Part shown: in pieces, positions 24,001 through 31,497 of the stretch
How the letters are laid out: each line of letters starts with the position of its first letter
Position numbering within the stretch: the stretch's first letter is position 1
Assembly (NCBI RefSeq): GCF_037975245.1
Contig: NC_092582.1
Span: 19,122,577-19,186,576, forward strand
Direction of reading: 5' to 3'
From: Apostichopus japonicus
Taxonomy: Eukaryota; Echinodermata; Holothuroidea; Aspidochirotida; Stichopodidae
Length of the DNA stretch: 64,000 bases
Position numbers and translations under genes: made by a program
Notes under the pieces: model-generated
The model's input: only the letters and a program-made list of their open reading frames with translations
Told to the model about the DNA's origin: nothing
Database searches by the model: none

Positions 24001-26610
24001 AACAAGTTTACAGCTAAAAACAAATGATAAGACAACAGCTTGGTGACCCTATCCTCCTCCTCTGGTAGAAGTGTTTTCTGCGCCGTCAGAGTTTCAACCA
24101 GTAAGATGCAGTGATGGAGGGTCGGCATTTGCTCAACAGCCGAGGCCCGGAAATATTACTAGTATTTAAGAAACTGTTCTTCAATGAGGTTTTTCATATG
24201 TAGCGTAAGTAAACATGAAATTACGAAACAATACTAGACCAGAGCAATATACATCCTATCTCTCAGTAGTACAAATGTGGAGAAAAGAACATTTGGAAAT
24301 TATTTCAATCCCTCCCCCCCTCCCCGCCCCCCTCTGCGAATATAAACCAAATTCAACGACATAAACATGGTTGTGAAGTCACAGATTCTATTGTACAGAT
24401 GACCGAGATTACTTTAGAGACCTCATTTGTTGGACCTTGTTTCCAAAACACATTGAAATAAAAAATATGAAAAACACTCCCTAACAACGCAGAACCATTC
24501 CTATCATTCACTCTAATGCATTGTAGGTTTACGGTAGTATCATCAAATAAAAATCGGTTGGCAACAATTGGAGGATCTGATCTGTCTTGTGAGAGTATTT
24601 TTGATATATTTTAATTTGGATCATGAAAGGAATCAAACTACTCGAAATAAAGCGACCTGTTTACTCTGCTCGGAAGATCCTGCCAGCTATTATTTTGATT
24701 CACAACTTCTCCTGTAACTGTCAATCTTTGCTGTGTGTTGCTGTGTGTTTTATATAGGAAATCAAAGTATGAAAAACATCTGAAACTATTCCTTTTAATT
24801 CTCTCTGTAAAGCATCGTTGGTTGTTTATGATAGTGTCATCATCATTCAGGTGGAATCAGTTGTCAACAAGTAAAACGACACGACCAAGAAACCCCTTGT
24901 TTTGTGAGAATTCATATCCACTTATTTTGTATAGTCATATGGAGAGAACATTTCAACAAAACTTATCGCTCATAGTAAAGAAGCAAGCTATTGACTTCAA
25001 TGCTTGACTTACCTGTCTTCGCACAACTTTTGCACTCTTTGCATACAAGTTTGACGTGGATTAGAAAGATCCTGCTAGGATGCATTAGGCTATCAGGGAT
25101 GTGCCCACACTGGGCGTCCCTGCCCAGCACTAAAAATTACCGCCCAGCACTGTCTTAAAAATCGTTAATCCCGCCCAGCACTATTTCCATCTCAAAACCC
25201 TGACATTCCTAACCATATATTCAACATAAATTGGGCCTAGCCTATGCCAAAATCATACAGACTAATGATGCATCAGTTATGCATGCAAGAAACATTACTT
25301 ACGGCTCTCAATCGGTCCCTTGTAAAATCTCTTTGAAACAAACTATAAACTTTTACCAGGTACGTAATATATTTCACTAAAAAAAAAAATTTAAATGTAA
25401 ATTGTTAGCAAAACTAGTACTTGTGTATGTGCTTAAAAGCTACACAAGTGCCAGCATTTGGCATCTGAGCACCTTCAAAAATCGAAAAATTTCTCAAAGG
25501 GGAGGGGGAACCCCTTCCCCCTTAGACCCCTCCCCCGGCCAGGACGGCGACCAGTATACCCGGCACTCAGGAAATCCTGGGCACATCCCTGGGCTATGTA
25601 GCTAATGTTAATTCAAATCTTTTTCCTGTAAGCGTCAATCTATGCCGCGTGTTTTCACTCCCTTCTTCTTCCTTTCTACCGTCTCGGCTCTGTAGGCTCA
25701 GGTGAAAGCAAACGCTGCCGACAAGTCCTCCACGCAAGCTATGGATGCAGTGGACGATGCCATCAGGAGAGTCCAGGCACTCATGGACGCACTGGGTAAC
25801 ATCTCCCATCTATTGTCTCAATCTGATCACTTTGATCATTAACATTATCGGATTGTGTTTTGCTATCGTAGTCATTGTTCAGTATTTTAATTTAACCTGG
25901 TCGATATTCACATCACCTGAAACACTAATGGAAGAAATATCCATGTATTGTGTATTTGGTGACAAGGTTTTAAGTAACCGAGTGGTTGTACCGACGAGTT
26001 ATAATGGGAGGAGAGGCTCTTGAAAGTTCTGCCTCTAGCCTATAGATATGGTATGGTATGGTATCAGTGATGTGTGTGACCTTATGGAAGGGTTATCACT
26101 CATAACCCATAGAAGATGATAGTGAAAAACAAAAGGGTTCAAGGATTTGGGGGTAGCGTCTGCTTTAAAGATGATAATGACAGTGAGGCACAAACTGTAT
26201 TGGAAAGAGTTTCCTCAAACAACCTTCGGTTGCTCCTTGTTAAAGTGACATTAGAGACATTATCTGGCATCAATTGGAAAGTGATGAAACATGGCATCAA
26301 TGTTTTTCTCCTCATTTATCGACTTAATTCATATAAAGGCGATCTGGACGATATCGACGAAGACGCTCTAGAGACGGCCGAAAATAACTTTGCCAACCTC
26401 AACTCCACCTACTGGAATGATCTGGACGTGGACGGGATCATGGAACGGATGCGAGGTCTACAGGAGGTGCAGGAGACGGAGATCAAAAGCCATCAACTCA
26501 GCCTAGAGGAGATTAAGAAACAAGTGCAAAACGTGCAAGATATCAGCGATTCTTTACCAGAGTTCTGTCCGTTCGAGAGATCGTTGGAAAAGGTCAGTTC
26601 TTCTTCTTAA
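2908..26610 (+). CDS. LAMC1-like: Laminin subunit gamma (gamma-1 type), 24 exons, 5' partial
   Basis: Secreted basement-membrane glycoprotein, the gamma chain of the alpha-beta-gamma laminin trimer. The 24 exons listed below join in one frame with GT..AG introns. They encode about 1282 residues, close to human LAMC1 from the same starting point to its end. Domain order: LE repeats 2-4 and the first half of an LE; the laminin IV (L4) globule; six to seven further LE repeats, including the nidogen-binding repeat with NVDSNAV; a CPDC cysteine pair; about 560 residues of coiled coil; and a C-terminal single Cys followed by SLEKVSSSS. The signal peptide, LamNT domain and first LE are missing only because they precede base 1. 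Gamma rather than beta identity rests on the L4 position, the nidogen motif and the tail cysteine. Orthology to gamma-1 rather than gamma-3 is inferred. Exon joins have no transcript support. Confidence 0.93.
4054..4171 (+). CDS. LAMC1-like: Laminin gamma exon b: rest of LE 3
   Basis: Encodes [20 protein letters not shown] and [16 protein letters not shown]. Flanked by TCCTAG and GTATTG. Phase fits both neighbours. Confidence 0.95.
5131..5238 (+). CDS. LAMC1-like: Laminin gamma exon c: first part of LE 4
   Basis: Encodes [20 protein letters not shown] then [17 protein letters not shown], a typical LE half-repeat matching the human GRCVCKDNVEGFNCERC region. Splice signals CTCTCAG and GTGAGA. 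Confidence 0.95.
6240..6376 (+). CDS. LAMC1-like: Laminin gamma exon d: end of LE 4 and split LE before L4
   Basis: Encodes [16 protein letters not shown] and [16 protein letters not shown], the LE segment interrupted by the laminin IV globule, as in LAMC1 (human CFCFGHSSVC). Donor GTACTA follows. Confidence 0.95.
6716..7235. repeat. Degenerate 27-28-bp minisatellite, about 19 copies
   Basis: The unit is close to GGTGAATTGAAATGATACTG plus AATTCAAA. Copies vary by one or two bases in length and at a few sites. It fills most of the intron between 6376 and 7350. The reverse strand gives a repetitive [11 protein letters not shown]-like frame, an artefact of the unit length. Confidence 0.9.
7350..7475 (+). 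CDS. LAMC1-like: Laminin gamma exon e: laminin IV domain, part 1
   Basis: Encodes [16 protein letters not shown] onward to VYFVAPD, the N-terminal part of the L4 globule (human equivalent ends with YFIAPAKFLG). Splice signals TTTCAG and GTAAGA. Confidence 0.93.
8222..8282 (+). ncRNA. tRNA-like remnant, probably SINE-derived
   Basis: Reads GTTTAGAGCGTCGCTCTCAAG then GAATTCGAACTGGGG, resembling tRNA A-box/anticodon-arm and B-box regions (consensus GGTTCGAACCC). No full cloverleaf is formed, so a decayed tRNA-derived SINE is more likely than a working tRNA. Confidence 0.45.
8512..8701 (+). CDS. LAMC1-like: Laminin gamma exon f: laminin IV domain, part 2
   Basis: Encodes [20 protein letters not shown] and later [20 protein letters not shown], closely parallel to human LAMC1 LVLEGAGLRVSVPLIAQGNS. 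Acceptor CACTCAG, donor GTGAGT. Confidence 0.95.
8842..9185. repeat. Pyrimidine-rich tandem repeat of two alternating unit types
   Basis: Mixed array of CAGCCCTCTCCCCACC-type (16 bp) and CAGCCCTCTTTCTAATCT-type (18 bp) units, about 20 in all, nearly all C and T on the + strand. It lies 127 bases upstream of the acceptor of the exon at 9312. It leaves open frames on both strands that are not genes. Confidence 0.9.
9312..9424 (+). CDS. LAMC1-like: Laminin gamma exon g: laminin IV domain, part 3
   Basis: Encodes [20 protein letters not shown] then [18 protein letters not shown], matching the human PFEFQKLLNNLTSIKIRGTY segment. Splice signals CCATCAG and GTAATC. Confidence 0.94.
9605..9882. repeat. 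Two diverged copies of a ~135-bp unit ending in AGGTCAAAGGTCA
   Basis: Both copies carry a TGTAAAC..TTATCTC..ATAGG block, a TAATG.GTA.CAA.AACCTT block and a GGTGGAGGTCAAAGGTCA end. The identical 13-mers are at 9731-9743 and 9866-9878. The unit looks like a decayed repeat family. Confidence 0.75.
10286..10519 (+). CDS. LAMC1-like: Laminin gamma exon h: end of L4 and following LE repeat
   Basis: Encodes [20 protein letters not shown] (C-terminal strand of L4; human AGYLDDVTLASARPGPG), then [19 protein letters not shown] and [15 protein letters not shown]. Splice signals TTCTCAG and GTAATG. Confidence 0.96.
11140..11325 (+). CDS. LAMC1-like: Laminin gamma exon i: LE repeats
   Basis: Encodes [40 protein letters not shown] and [10 protein letters not shown], matching the human PCPGGSSC..EVVCTNCPTG region. 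Acceptor CATTAG, donor GTGAGT. Confidence 0.96.
12249..13138. repeat. 64-bp minisatellite, about 14 copies
   Basis: Unit contains CATGTAGATTAAGGGCAGTA, TTGTCAGATACTTCCAGACC and GTGAATATTCATAA. Variant units (AAGT/CAGT, CCAG/CCGG, AATATT/AATGTT) recur in the same order, suggesting multi-unit duplications. It ends about 107 bases before the nidogen-binding exon at 13245. Confidence 0.93.
13245..13374 (+). CDS. LAMC1-like: Laminin gamma exon j: nidogen-binding LE repeat
   Basis: Encodes [20 protein letters not shown] and [23 protein letters not shown] aligns with human NIDPNAV, whose Asp, Asn and Val contact nidogen; all three are kept and the Pro is Ser. Splice signals GGCAG and GTACAA. Confidence 0.95.
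13480..13805. repeat. Degenerate TTATG/TGTAGGGTG repeat region
   Basis: Irregular repeats of TTATGTGGTATGATGTAGGG and GTTGTGTTGTGTTATGTTAT spaced by roughly 94 bases. A low-complexity intronic array with no other content seen. Confidence 0.75.
14199..14311 (+). CDS. LAMC1-like: Laminin gamma exon k: LE repeat after the nidogen-binding repeat
   Basis: Encodes [20 protein letters not shown] and [18 protein letters not shown], matching human [18 protein letters not shown]. The join creates an N-S-T glycosylation sequon. Splice signals CTCTCAG and GTAAGT. Confidence 0.95.
14478..14562 (-). ncRNA. tRNA-like sequence, probably a SINE head
   Basis: Reverse strand reads ATCAGCTCACTTGGTAAGGC, then about 25 bases on CCCAGGTTCAAATCATG, an A-box and B-box at tRNA spacing. 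There is no perfect acceptor stem, so a tRNA-derived SINE fragment is more likely than an active tRNA gene. Confidence 0.55.
14752..15042 (+). CDS. LAMC1-like: Laminin gamma exon l: two LE repeats
   Basis: Encodes [33 protein letters not shown] and [33 protein letters not shown], two full LE repeats on one exon. Acceptor TTCATCAG, donor GTGAGT. Confidence 0.96.
15121..15183. repeat. Purine-only GGA-rich tract
   Basis: About 60 bases almost wholly G and A (AGGAGGAGGGGGAAGAGG-type) on the transcribed sense strand, starting about 80 bases after the donor at 15043. It could form triplex or G-rich structure; no function is shown. Confidence 0.85.
15375..15750. mobile_element. Decayed hAT/Charlie-like non-autonomous transposon
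   Basis: Left end reads GGGTTGGGCAACCTACGGC then GCGGGCCACATGCGGCC; the right part has GTGCGGCCCAGTCAATT, TCTGGCCCATTCATTC and AAAAAGGTCCCCCCCTG. This GGGCAACCTACGG/GCGGCC arrangement is well known from hAT-Charlie-type elements. No transposase frame is present and no clean target duplication is visible. Confidence 0.6.
15987..16124 (+). CDS. LAMC1-like: Laminin gamma exon m: last LE repeat
   Basis: Encodes [38 protein letters not shown] and ALGCV, the LE repeat before the coiled coil (human CDCHPEGSLSLQCKDDGRC). Splice signals TGGCAG and GTGAGT. Confidence 0.96.
16385..16612 (+). mobile_element. Decayed 3' end of a LINE retrotransposon
   Basis: Translation of 16391-16505 gives [20 protein letters not shown] and [12 protein letters not shown], the C-terminal signature of Jockey/CR1-type reverse transcriptases (TYG.R.F..A...WN.LP...FK..LK..LF). 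It is followed by GTAAAGCGCCTTGAGCA, the 3'-UTR motif that also ends the intact LINE near 51229. Heavily 5'-truncated and mutated. Confidence 0.7.
16954..17145 (+). CDS. LAMC1-like: Laminin gamma exon n: cysteine pair and start of coiled coil
   Basis: Encodes [20 protein letters not shown] and a heptad-rich continuation to [18 protein letters not shown] matches the human CPAC pair that links the chains at the head of the coiled coil. Acceptor ATTTAG, donor GTAAGT. Confidence 0.95.
17711..17839 (+). CDS. LAMC1-like: Laminin gamma exon o: coiled coil
   Basis: Encodes [20 protein letters not shown] and [18 protein letters not shown]. Assigned by frame continuity, heptad pattern and position. 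Splice signals CCCTCAG and GTGAGT. Confidence 0.88.
18567..18747 (+). CDS. LAMC1-like: Laminin gamma exon p: coiled coil
   Basis: Encodes [20 protein letters not shown] and [15 protein letters not shown], the latter aligning with human MTLLAEEARKLAE. Splice signals CATAG and GTAAGT. Confidence 0.92.
19041..19175 (+). CDS. LAMC1-like: Laminin gamma exon q: coiled coil
   Basis: Encodes [20 protein letters not shown] and [13 protein letters not shown], matching human ADDIVRVAKTANDTSTEAYNL in position. Splice signals TTCACAG and GTGAGA. Confidence 0.92.
19952..20347. repeat. Copy 1 of a 396-bp direct tandem duplication
   Basis: Begins GTCGTACAACATATAAATT and ends in CAAAGAATTACAA-type sequence. 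As far as I can read it is identical to the next 396 bases. It contains short TACAAGAATAGGAATACAAG iterations and a GATGAGTCTTCAGTTTCTGT motif seen in repeats of many marine invertebrates, so it is probably transposon-derived. Confidence 0.9.
20348..20743. repeat. Copy 2 of the 396-bp tandem duplication
   Basis: Same sequence as 19952-20347, directly abutting it. The lack of visible differences implies either a recent duplication or an assembly artefact. Confidence 0.9.
20948..21122 (+). CDS. LAMC1-like: Laminin gamma exon r: coiled coil
   Basis: Encodes [20 protein letters not shown] to [13 protein letters not shown], matching human LDSETLENEANNIKME. The acceptor is TTGAAG, weaker than the others but the only AG that keeps the frame. 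Donor GTAAGG. Confidence 0.88.
21519..21641 (+). CDS. LAMC1-like: Laminin gamma exon s: coiled coil
   Basis: 41 codons, phase 0 at both ends: [20 protein letters not shown] to [10 protein letters not shown]. Splice signals CTCTAG and GTGGAG. Confidence 0.92.
22355..22469 (+). CDS. LAMC1-like: Laminin gamma exon t: coiled coil
   Basis: Encodes [20 protein letters not shown] and [18 protein letters not shown], aligning with human DQLLARADAAKALAEEAAKKG. Splice signals TAACAG and GTAAGA. Confidence 0.95.
22508..22562. repeat. TA/TATC microsatellite
   Basis: Runs of (TA)n interrupted by C at regular intervals, starting 39 bases after the exon ending at 22469. Confidence 0.95.
23093..23292 (+). 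CDS. LAMC1-like: Laminin gamma exon u: coiled coil
   Basis: Encodes [20 protein letters not shown] to REKAKPASE. Acceptor CATACAG, donor GTAACA. The last nine exon bases and the donor recur twice in the following intron (see the tandem repeat at 23284). Confidence 0.94.
23284..23521 (+). repeat. Three-copy 76-83-bp repeat that copies an exon end and its splice donor
   Basis: GCATCAGAG|GTAACACCC (23284), GCATCAGAG|GTTAAACCC (23360) and GCATCAGAG|GTAACACCC (23443) each head a unit that continues ACCGATTGGTGG and GATTGAATATGCATAA. The first head is the real 3' end of the exon ending at 23292; the other two are pseudo-donors. Confidence 0.92.
23724..23882 (+). CDS. LAMC1-like: Laminin gamma exon v: coiled coil
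   Basis: 53 codons, phase 0 at both ends: [20 protein letters not shown] to RNDSAAAQE. Splice signals TTTCAG and GTAGGA. Confidence 0.94.
25094..25591. mobile_element. Non-autonomous DNA transposon, CAGGGATGTGCCCA ends
   Basis: Perfect 14-bp terminal inverted repeats CAGGGATGTGCCCA at both ends, flanked on both sides by GGCTAT (25088-25093 and 25592-25597), a 6-bp target duplication. No transposase frame. The inside has GCCCAGCACT repeats and a GGGGGAGGGGTCTAAGGGG block (on the reverse strand) shared with the element at 47323, so they are one family in opposite orientation. The end sequence is hAT-like. Confidence 0.85.
25696..25795 (+). CDS. LAMC1-like: Laminin gamma exon w: coiled coil
   Basis: Encodes [20 protein letters not shown] and [10 protein letters not shown]. 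Acceptor CTGTAG, donor GTAACA. It starts about 100 bases after the transposon ending at 25591. Confidence 0.93.
26339..26610 (+). CDS. LAMC1-like: Laminin gamma exon x: C-terminal end of the coiled coil
   Basis: Encodes [20 protein letters not shown] to [20 protein letters not shown] and a TAA stop. The Cys corresponds to the human tail Cys that bonds the beta chain. LEK aligns with human IEKP, whose Glu is third from the end and is needed for integrin binding; here six residues follow that Glu. AAG|GTCAGT within the tail could be a donor to an unseen last exon. Acceptor ATAAAG. Confidence 0.92.
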
Positions 26611-28373
26611 TGCTTTGTCACAATTCCAGAGTCATTGAGACAGGAGTGTGATTATTTTTGTTTAAAGTAAGTTATTTTTTTTCTCAAAAATATGGTTTTT
26701 ATTTTAAGCATTCATTTAGACATTTAAATTGATCATAAGGTTTTGCTTTTCAAAGCCAGTTTGTGAGTATCTAAACACAGCATATGCGAAAGGAAAATTA
26801 AAAAAAACAACCTTCTCTGCTGGTCAGTATCGTCCCTGATGTTTACTTACATCCCTTTGGTTAATTACCCCCCCCCACCCGGGTGGTCTTGTATCAAATC
26901 TTGTTTCTGATCTAGCAACTAGCATTCTGATCCATGTTGCAACATCTCAGAATTATTAAAACACTAGAGCACCCTGGATTTTAATTCTAATTTTCTCTAA
27001 AAAGCAAATAAAACCTAGTTAAAGTTGATTGCAACTCAGAAAACCCATCCCATCTGTCGTTACCGTTGTGGTTCGCCCAAGAGGAGTAAAACTGGAGATT
27101 AAGAATTGCCAGTGTTCTACAGGAAAGTTTTGTCATGCTCATGAATGTAGACAAACATGAATTTTAAGAACCCATGTTCAAACATTGATTTCAAGAGTTA
27201 CAACCGTTTATTGATTATGTCATCTAAACAATTATTTGATTCTGATAGTTTAAAATTTCAACGACATTTCACCAATCTGTCCGAATAGGGAATTTTACGT
27301 TCGAATGTATGACGTCGCACTCATTCTTTGTTCTTTGGTGTAAAACTTCCCATGTTCTAAATTAGCTTAATTGATATGCTTGCTTTGCTTTCAGCTGTAC
27401 TCAACATTTTGATTTGAATAATAATTTGTAAAGTTTGCTTCTAAAAGGTGATGTCCTCCCCCCCCCCCCCCGCCCCCTCTCTTTACATCATTGACATTGG
27501 CACTAAGCTGAATTGGTATCACTGTTTTGGATGTCTTCTATAAAGTAGTCATGTTAATTTTGGGTGGGCTGTTATGCAATGCACATTTTGTTTGAGAAGT
27601 TGCCAGCACAAAGTCAAGCATGGAAACGTCTTTGATGGGAATTGTCATGATAATAGGTTGGTAAAACCAACAATATTAAACCAATACAGTATGCTCTCAT
27701 AATGTTTGAAACATTGATGTACAGTGAAATTCAGTCCTTGGATTCATAATTCAATTTCTTGATGTCCAAAAGATAGTCAGAATTGGGTTGATTTTTTTGG
27801 AAACCTTTCTTTCTAAAGTGTATCAGCAGCACCTTCTGGTCTTCTTTCAAACATTGAATGCAGACAAAGAAGTATGTGTCCTCTGAGAGAAAGATGTATC
27901 TATGTGTCCTCTGAGAGAAAGATGTATCGATGTGTCCTCTGAAAGAAATACGTATGTGTCCTCTGAGAGAAAGATGTATCTATGTGTCCTCTGAGAGAAA
28001 GATGTATCTATGTGTCCTCTGAGGGAAAGATGTATCTATGTGTCCTCTGAGATAAAGATGTATCTATGTGTCCTCTGAGAGAACGATGAATGTATGTGTC
28101 CTCTGAGAGACAGATGTATCTATGTGTCCTCTGAGAGAAAGATGAACGTATGTGTCCTCTGAGGGCACCTCTCGCCTGGTTTGGGCAATCGTCCTTTTGT
28201 CATAATCCCGGTAGAATAATCAAACTAGAAAGAATAGAGCATTTGTTCCTTGTGGTTGCCTGACCCTTACCTGGTAGAAGGTAGTTCCACTAACCCCCCC
28301 CTCCCCCTGCCCCTCATCACATTGTAAGATTTTGAGATAATCCAAACATGACTTGTGGTCGCTGTTTCTATAT
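26611..28373. other. Laminin 3' flank; no gene seen
   Basis: Probable 3' UTR and intergenic DNA. A first AATAAA is at 27007-27012. It holds a C-run near 27458-27471 and the 28-bp array listed separately. No coding frame with recognisable similarity was found. Confidence 0.5.
27870..28165. repeat. 28-bp minisatellite, about 10 copies
   Basis: Unit GTGTCCTCTGAGAGAAAGATG plus TATCTAT, with a few shortened or mutated copies. Confidence 0.93.
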
Positions 28374-29814
28374 TAGTGTTGCGCAGATATCACCAATATC
28401 GGTTTTGGCCGATATCCGATATTATCATCCCAATATCGGTCCGATACCGATACGATACCGATATTTTTTAACAGACAAAATAAAATGGACGCAGTAAATG
28501 TGAGCCTTAACATCGTACAGACTTACAAGTTGCTTACAGTGTTAACGTATGCTTGCAAAATTGCATCTTAATTAGGTTACGAACTGTCGATCACAATGTA
28601 AAAGTTATAATTTATTGAGTTAATACTCAATGTACAACTTATTCACTTGACCGTATAGAGGAAAAAAAACTGAAAATCAGTAGAGAAATGACCAATTGTG
28701 TACGGAAAGTACGGTGGTACACATTTTCAAATATTACGAAAGATCGAGCAAAACACTTTCGAAAAATTCACGCAAAACTGGCATATCGTACTAAATGCAA
28801 CTAATGTCATGTAAACAAGGCTCTAGTGCATCCATTTATGAATATACCGTAAGACCACATCTGTTAAGCGGGGGGAAAAGAAAGTATTTTCTAGAATTTC
28901 CAAAAATACGGAAAAAATAATATCCTACCATAGTTAAGTGTATAACAAATAGCCTAACCACCTCGGCGGTTACAGATCTCACGTAACTAAAAAGTTCCTT
29001 GGCAACGTGCCAAAAAATGTTAACAAACAGGTGTTACACAGGGGATGAGCTCACAGTGATTGTGAAGGTACTTGGGAAAATTAACAGCACAGGCACCGTG
29101 GTAGTTGGGTATAGGGTTAAACGCAGTTGTAAAAATGTACGCATAGTGCACGCTATTCATTGTTAGGCAGTCTAGAAACAGGGCTTTGCTGAACGTTGTT
29201 TGTTTCATAATATCGGAAGTTTTGTAAGTTGCACTTTTTAAAGATTGAAAGACAGATTAAATCTCTTTTCATTTTATAACATTATATAGGTAATCTAACT
29301 TGTCGTTTTAAAATTTATCAGTTTCGTGACAATTTAAATAAAAAAAGTTGTCAGTATTTTGTGTTCGCGGGAAATTGAACAAGGTTTTCCAACTTTGCTG
29401 AACTGTGCGGTTAAATATCATGTTCAAGGTTTTCACGGAGGCCTTTGAGAAAATGAATGGTTAGTACAGTGTATATATGCTGCACTCATGCTGTGTGTAG
29501 GCCAAGGTTCACGAAGGTCATTGGTTATATTCGCGCGCCGTAGACATGTTTTTAGAGGTTACGGAGGGTCAGGTTTCCATGGATATTAATTGAAAATGAA
29601 TCTGAGTTTAACTGACGCTAAAGAAATGGATCGTCTTAGGCAGATTAACAGATCATTGCAAGTATAAAGAAGTAGCTCTGCTGTTAAAAAGAAAAGTTCA
29701 ATATCGGTTTGCTGTTATCGGCAATTAGGCAAAATTTTACAGATACCGATATGCTGCCGATATTGCAAATATCGGCCGATACCGATATTGAAAACGATTA
29801 TCGTAGCAACACTA
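28374..29814. mobile_element. hAT-type non-autonomous DNA transposon, 1441 bp, perfect 8-bp target duplication
   Basis: Left end TAGTGTTGCGCAGAT, right end (reverse) TAGTGTTGCTACGATAATCG. Both ends continue into arrays of ATATCGGCCGATATCGGT-like palindromic motifs. TTCTATAT flanks it at 28366-28373 and 29815-29822. The 8-bp duplication and TAGTGTTGC termini fit the hAT superfamily. No transposase-length frame, so it depends on an enzyme from elsewhere. Confidence 0.92.
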
Positions 29815-29822
29815 TTCTATAT

Positions 29823-31246
29823 ATTGCTTCAATTGGTTTTATTAAAACCTTGTTTACATGTTTACATGTGATTTTCTTCCACTTTTGCACCGCAAAGTAA
29901 TATCCTCGTTGTTCACCTCCAGGTCTCAAAAGCAGGATGTTACTATCACATTCTTTGTTCCTTGCTCAAGATTTAATATTCTAGAGTTTTTATCACTCAG
30001 GTTATCCTCAATTTGATATCTTGATATTGTTTTAATAAAAAGCAAATCAGTATTTTGAAAATGATTTAATTGCAATATTGATCACTTATTCATTTGACTA
30101 CCAGAGTGTTGAGATAATTCACCTACATTGCTACAGCATGAGATTTTAGCATCCAGACTTGATGAAAATGGACTCAATCAGCCGCTTAAAACACTTAACT
30201 TACGATCTGTGTAACAAAAACAAACTCTTCGGAAAAGAAGAAATATAGTTTTTTACGAAGGTTTGCTACCCAAAAATGGATGTGTAAAGGTGTGCTTTAA
30301 CGGGGCACGGGCATCATCGCTTTCAAGCCCTATTCCCAAAAGCCCCTGCATGTTTAATAGAATTGACCTTTGACCCCACTGGAGGTGAACAATCGTCGTC
30401 CCTCTTGTCATTTCTGATATTTGTTTTGTGACATGTTTCGATGTTAGTGATTGCATTGCTTCATTCCTCGTTGTTGTATCAGGTGTAAAATCCCGTGACC
30501 TGATTTTCTACGGTAAGTCAACACTGTTCACTAGCTGTAAGCAGCTAATGGGTGATGCCACATGTCGAGCTCAGTAAAAACGGGAGACCATCTCATTCTG
30601 ACCGTGGGAATAATGCTCATACATCTAATAACGATTTAACCTCATTAAGAGAAATAACAAACAAACAAAAAATTGAACAACAACAACACAGGGATAAAAC
30701 TGTTGGAAATAATCTCTTGTGGTGATTACCAATTCATTGTTCTTTGATTATTTGTCTGTAGAATGTTTCTCTTGAAGGCTACCCCCCCCCCCCCCCCCCC
30801 CCAAGTGGCAGGTCCTCCATATTGCATGTGATGTGTTTAATCTTGTTTATCAGATATAACAACAGAACTGCAATAATATTGAAAATAGATGTTGAGAGCG
30901 TATAGCGTTCATTTTTGTATTGTCTTGAATTATGAAAGCAGCTACAGTATGTCCTTTGCTCAAATTTCATTCACAAGTTTAGTAGTCACATGACCATTAT
31001 GTTGGAATGATGGATAACCGTGATAAATATAGCATGCACGCTTTGGGGTATGCTGTACTGTAGTTTAGAAATATGTTGTTCTTGGGTAGATGGAGCTGGT
31101 GGTAATTTCATAGTAGTATATAAAATTAAAAAAATTGTAGTAGTTGCATCCAGACAACTGATAATAAACAATAGCCTTTTAATTTCTAAGAGGACCCTCT
31201 TAACAGGATGTGCCCTAATAGGCTTGAATTACCATCTCTTCGTTTA
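29823..31246. other. Intergenic DNA; no gene seen
   Basis: AT-rich, with one outstanding feature: an uninterrupted run of 21 C at 30782-30802. Short frames have no recognisable similarity. Confidence 0.5.
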
Positions 31247-31497
31247 GTTCATTATGTACCTAGACTATAACCAGTTAATACTACCCAAACACCAGGTTGT
31301 CATCCTAACGAGAATTTTGTCTGTGGCATAATTCATTATGTACCAAGTCTATAACCAGTTTATACTCCCCAAACACCAGGTTGTCATCCTAACGAGAGTT
31401 TTGTCTGTGGCATAATTCATTATGTACCAAGTCTATAACCAGTTTATACTGACCAAACACCAGGTTGCCATCCTAACGAGTTTTGTCTGTGGCATCA
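31247..31497. repeat. 84-bp tandem repeat, three copies
   Basis: Three copies starting at CATTATGTACC (31250, 31334, 31418), each with AACACCAGGTTGTCATCCTA and TTTTGTCTGTGGCAT. Confidence 0.93.

Noticed and set aside
26116-26338. Open frame extending upstream of the last laminin exon
   Set aside because: It has no similarity to laminin and crosses the acceptor ATAAAG; the laminin match and the correct phase begin at 26339.
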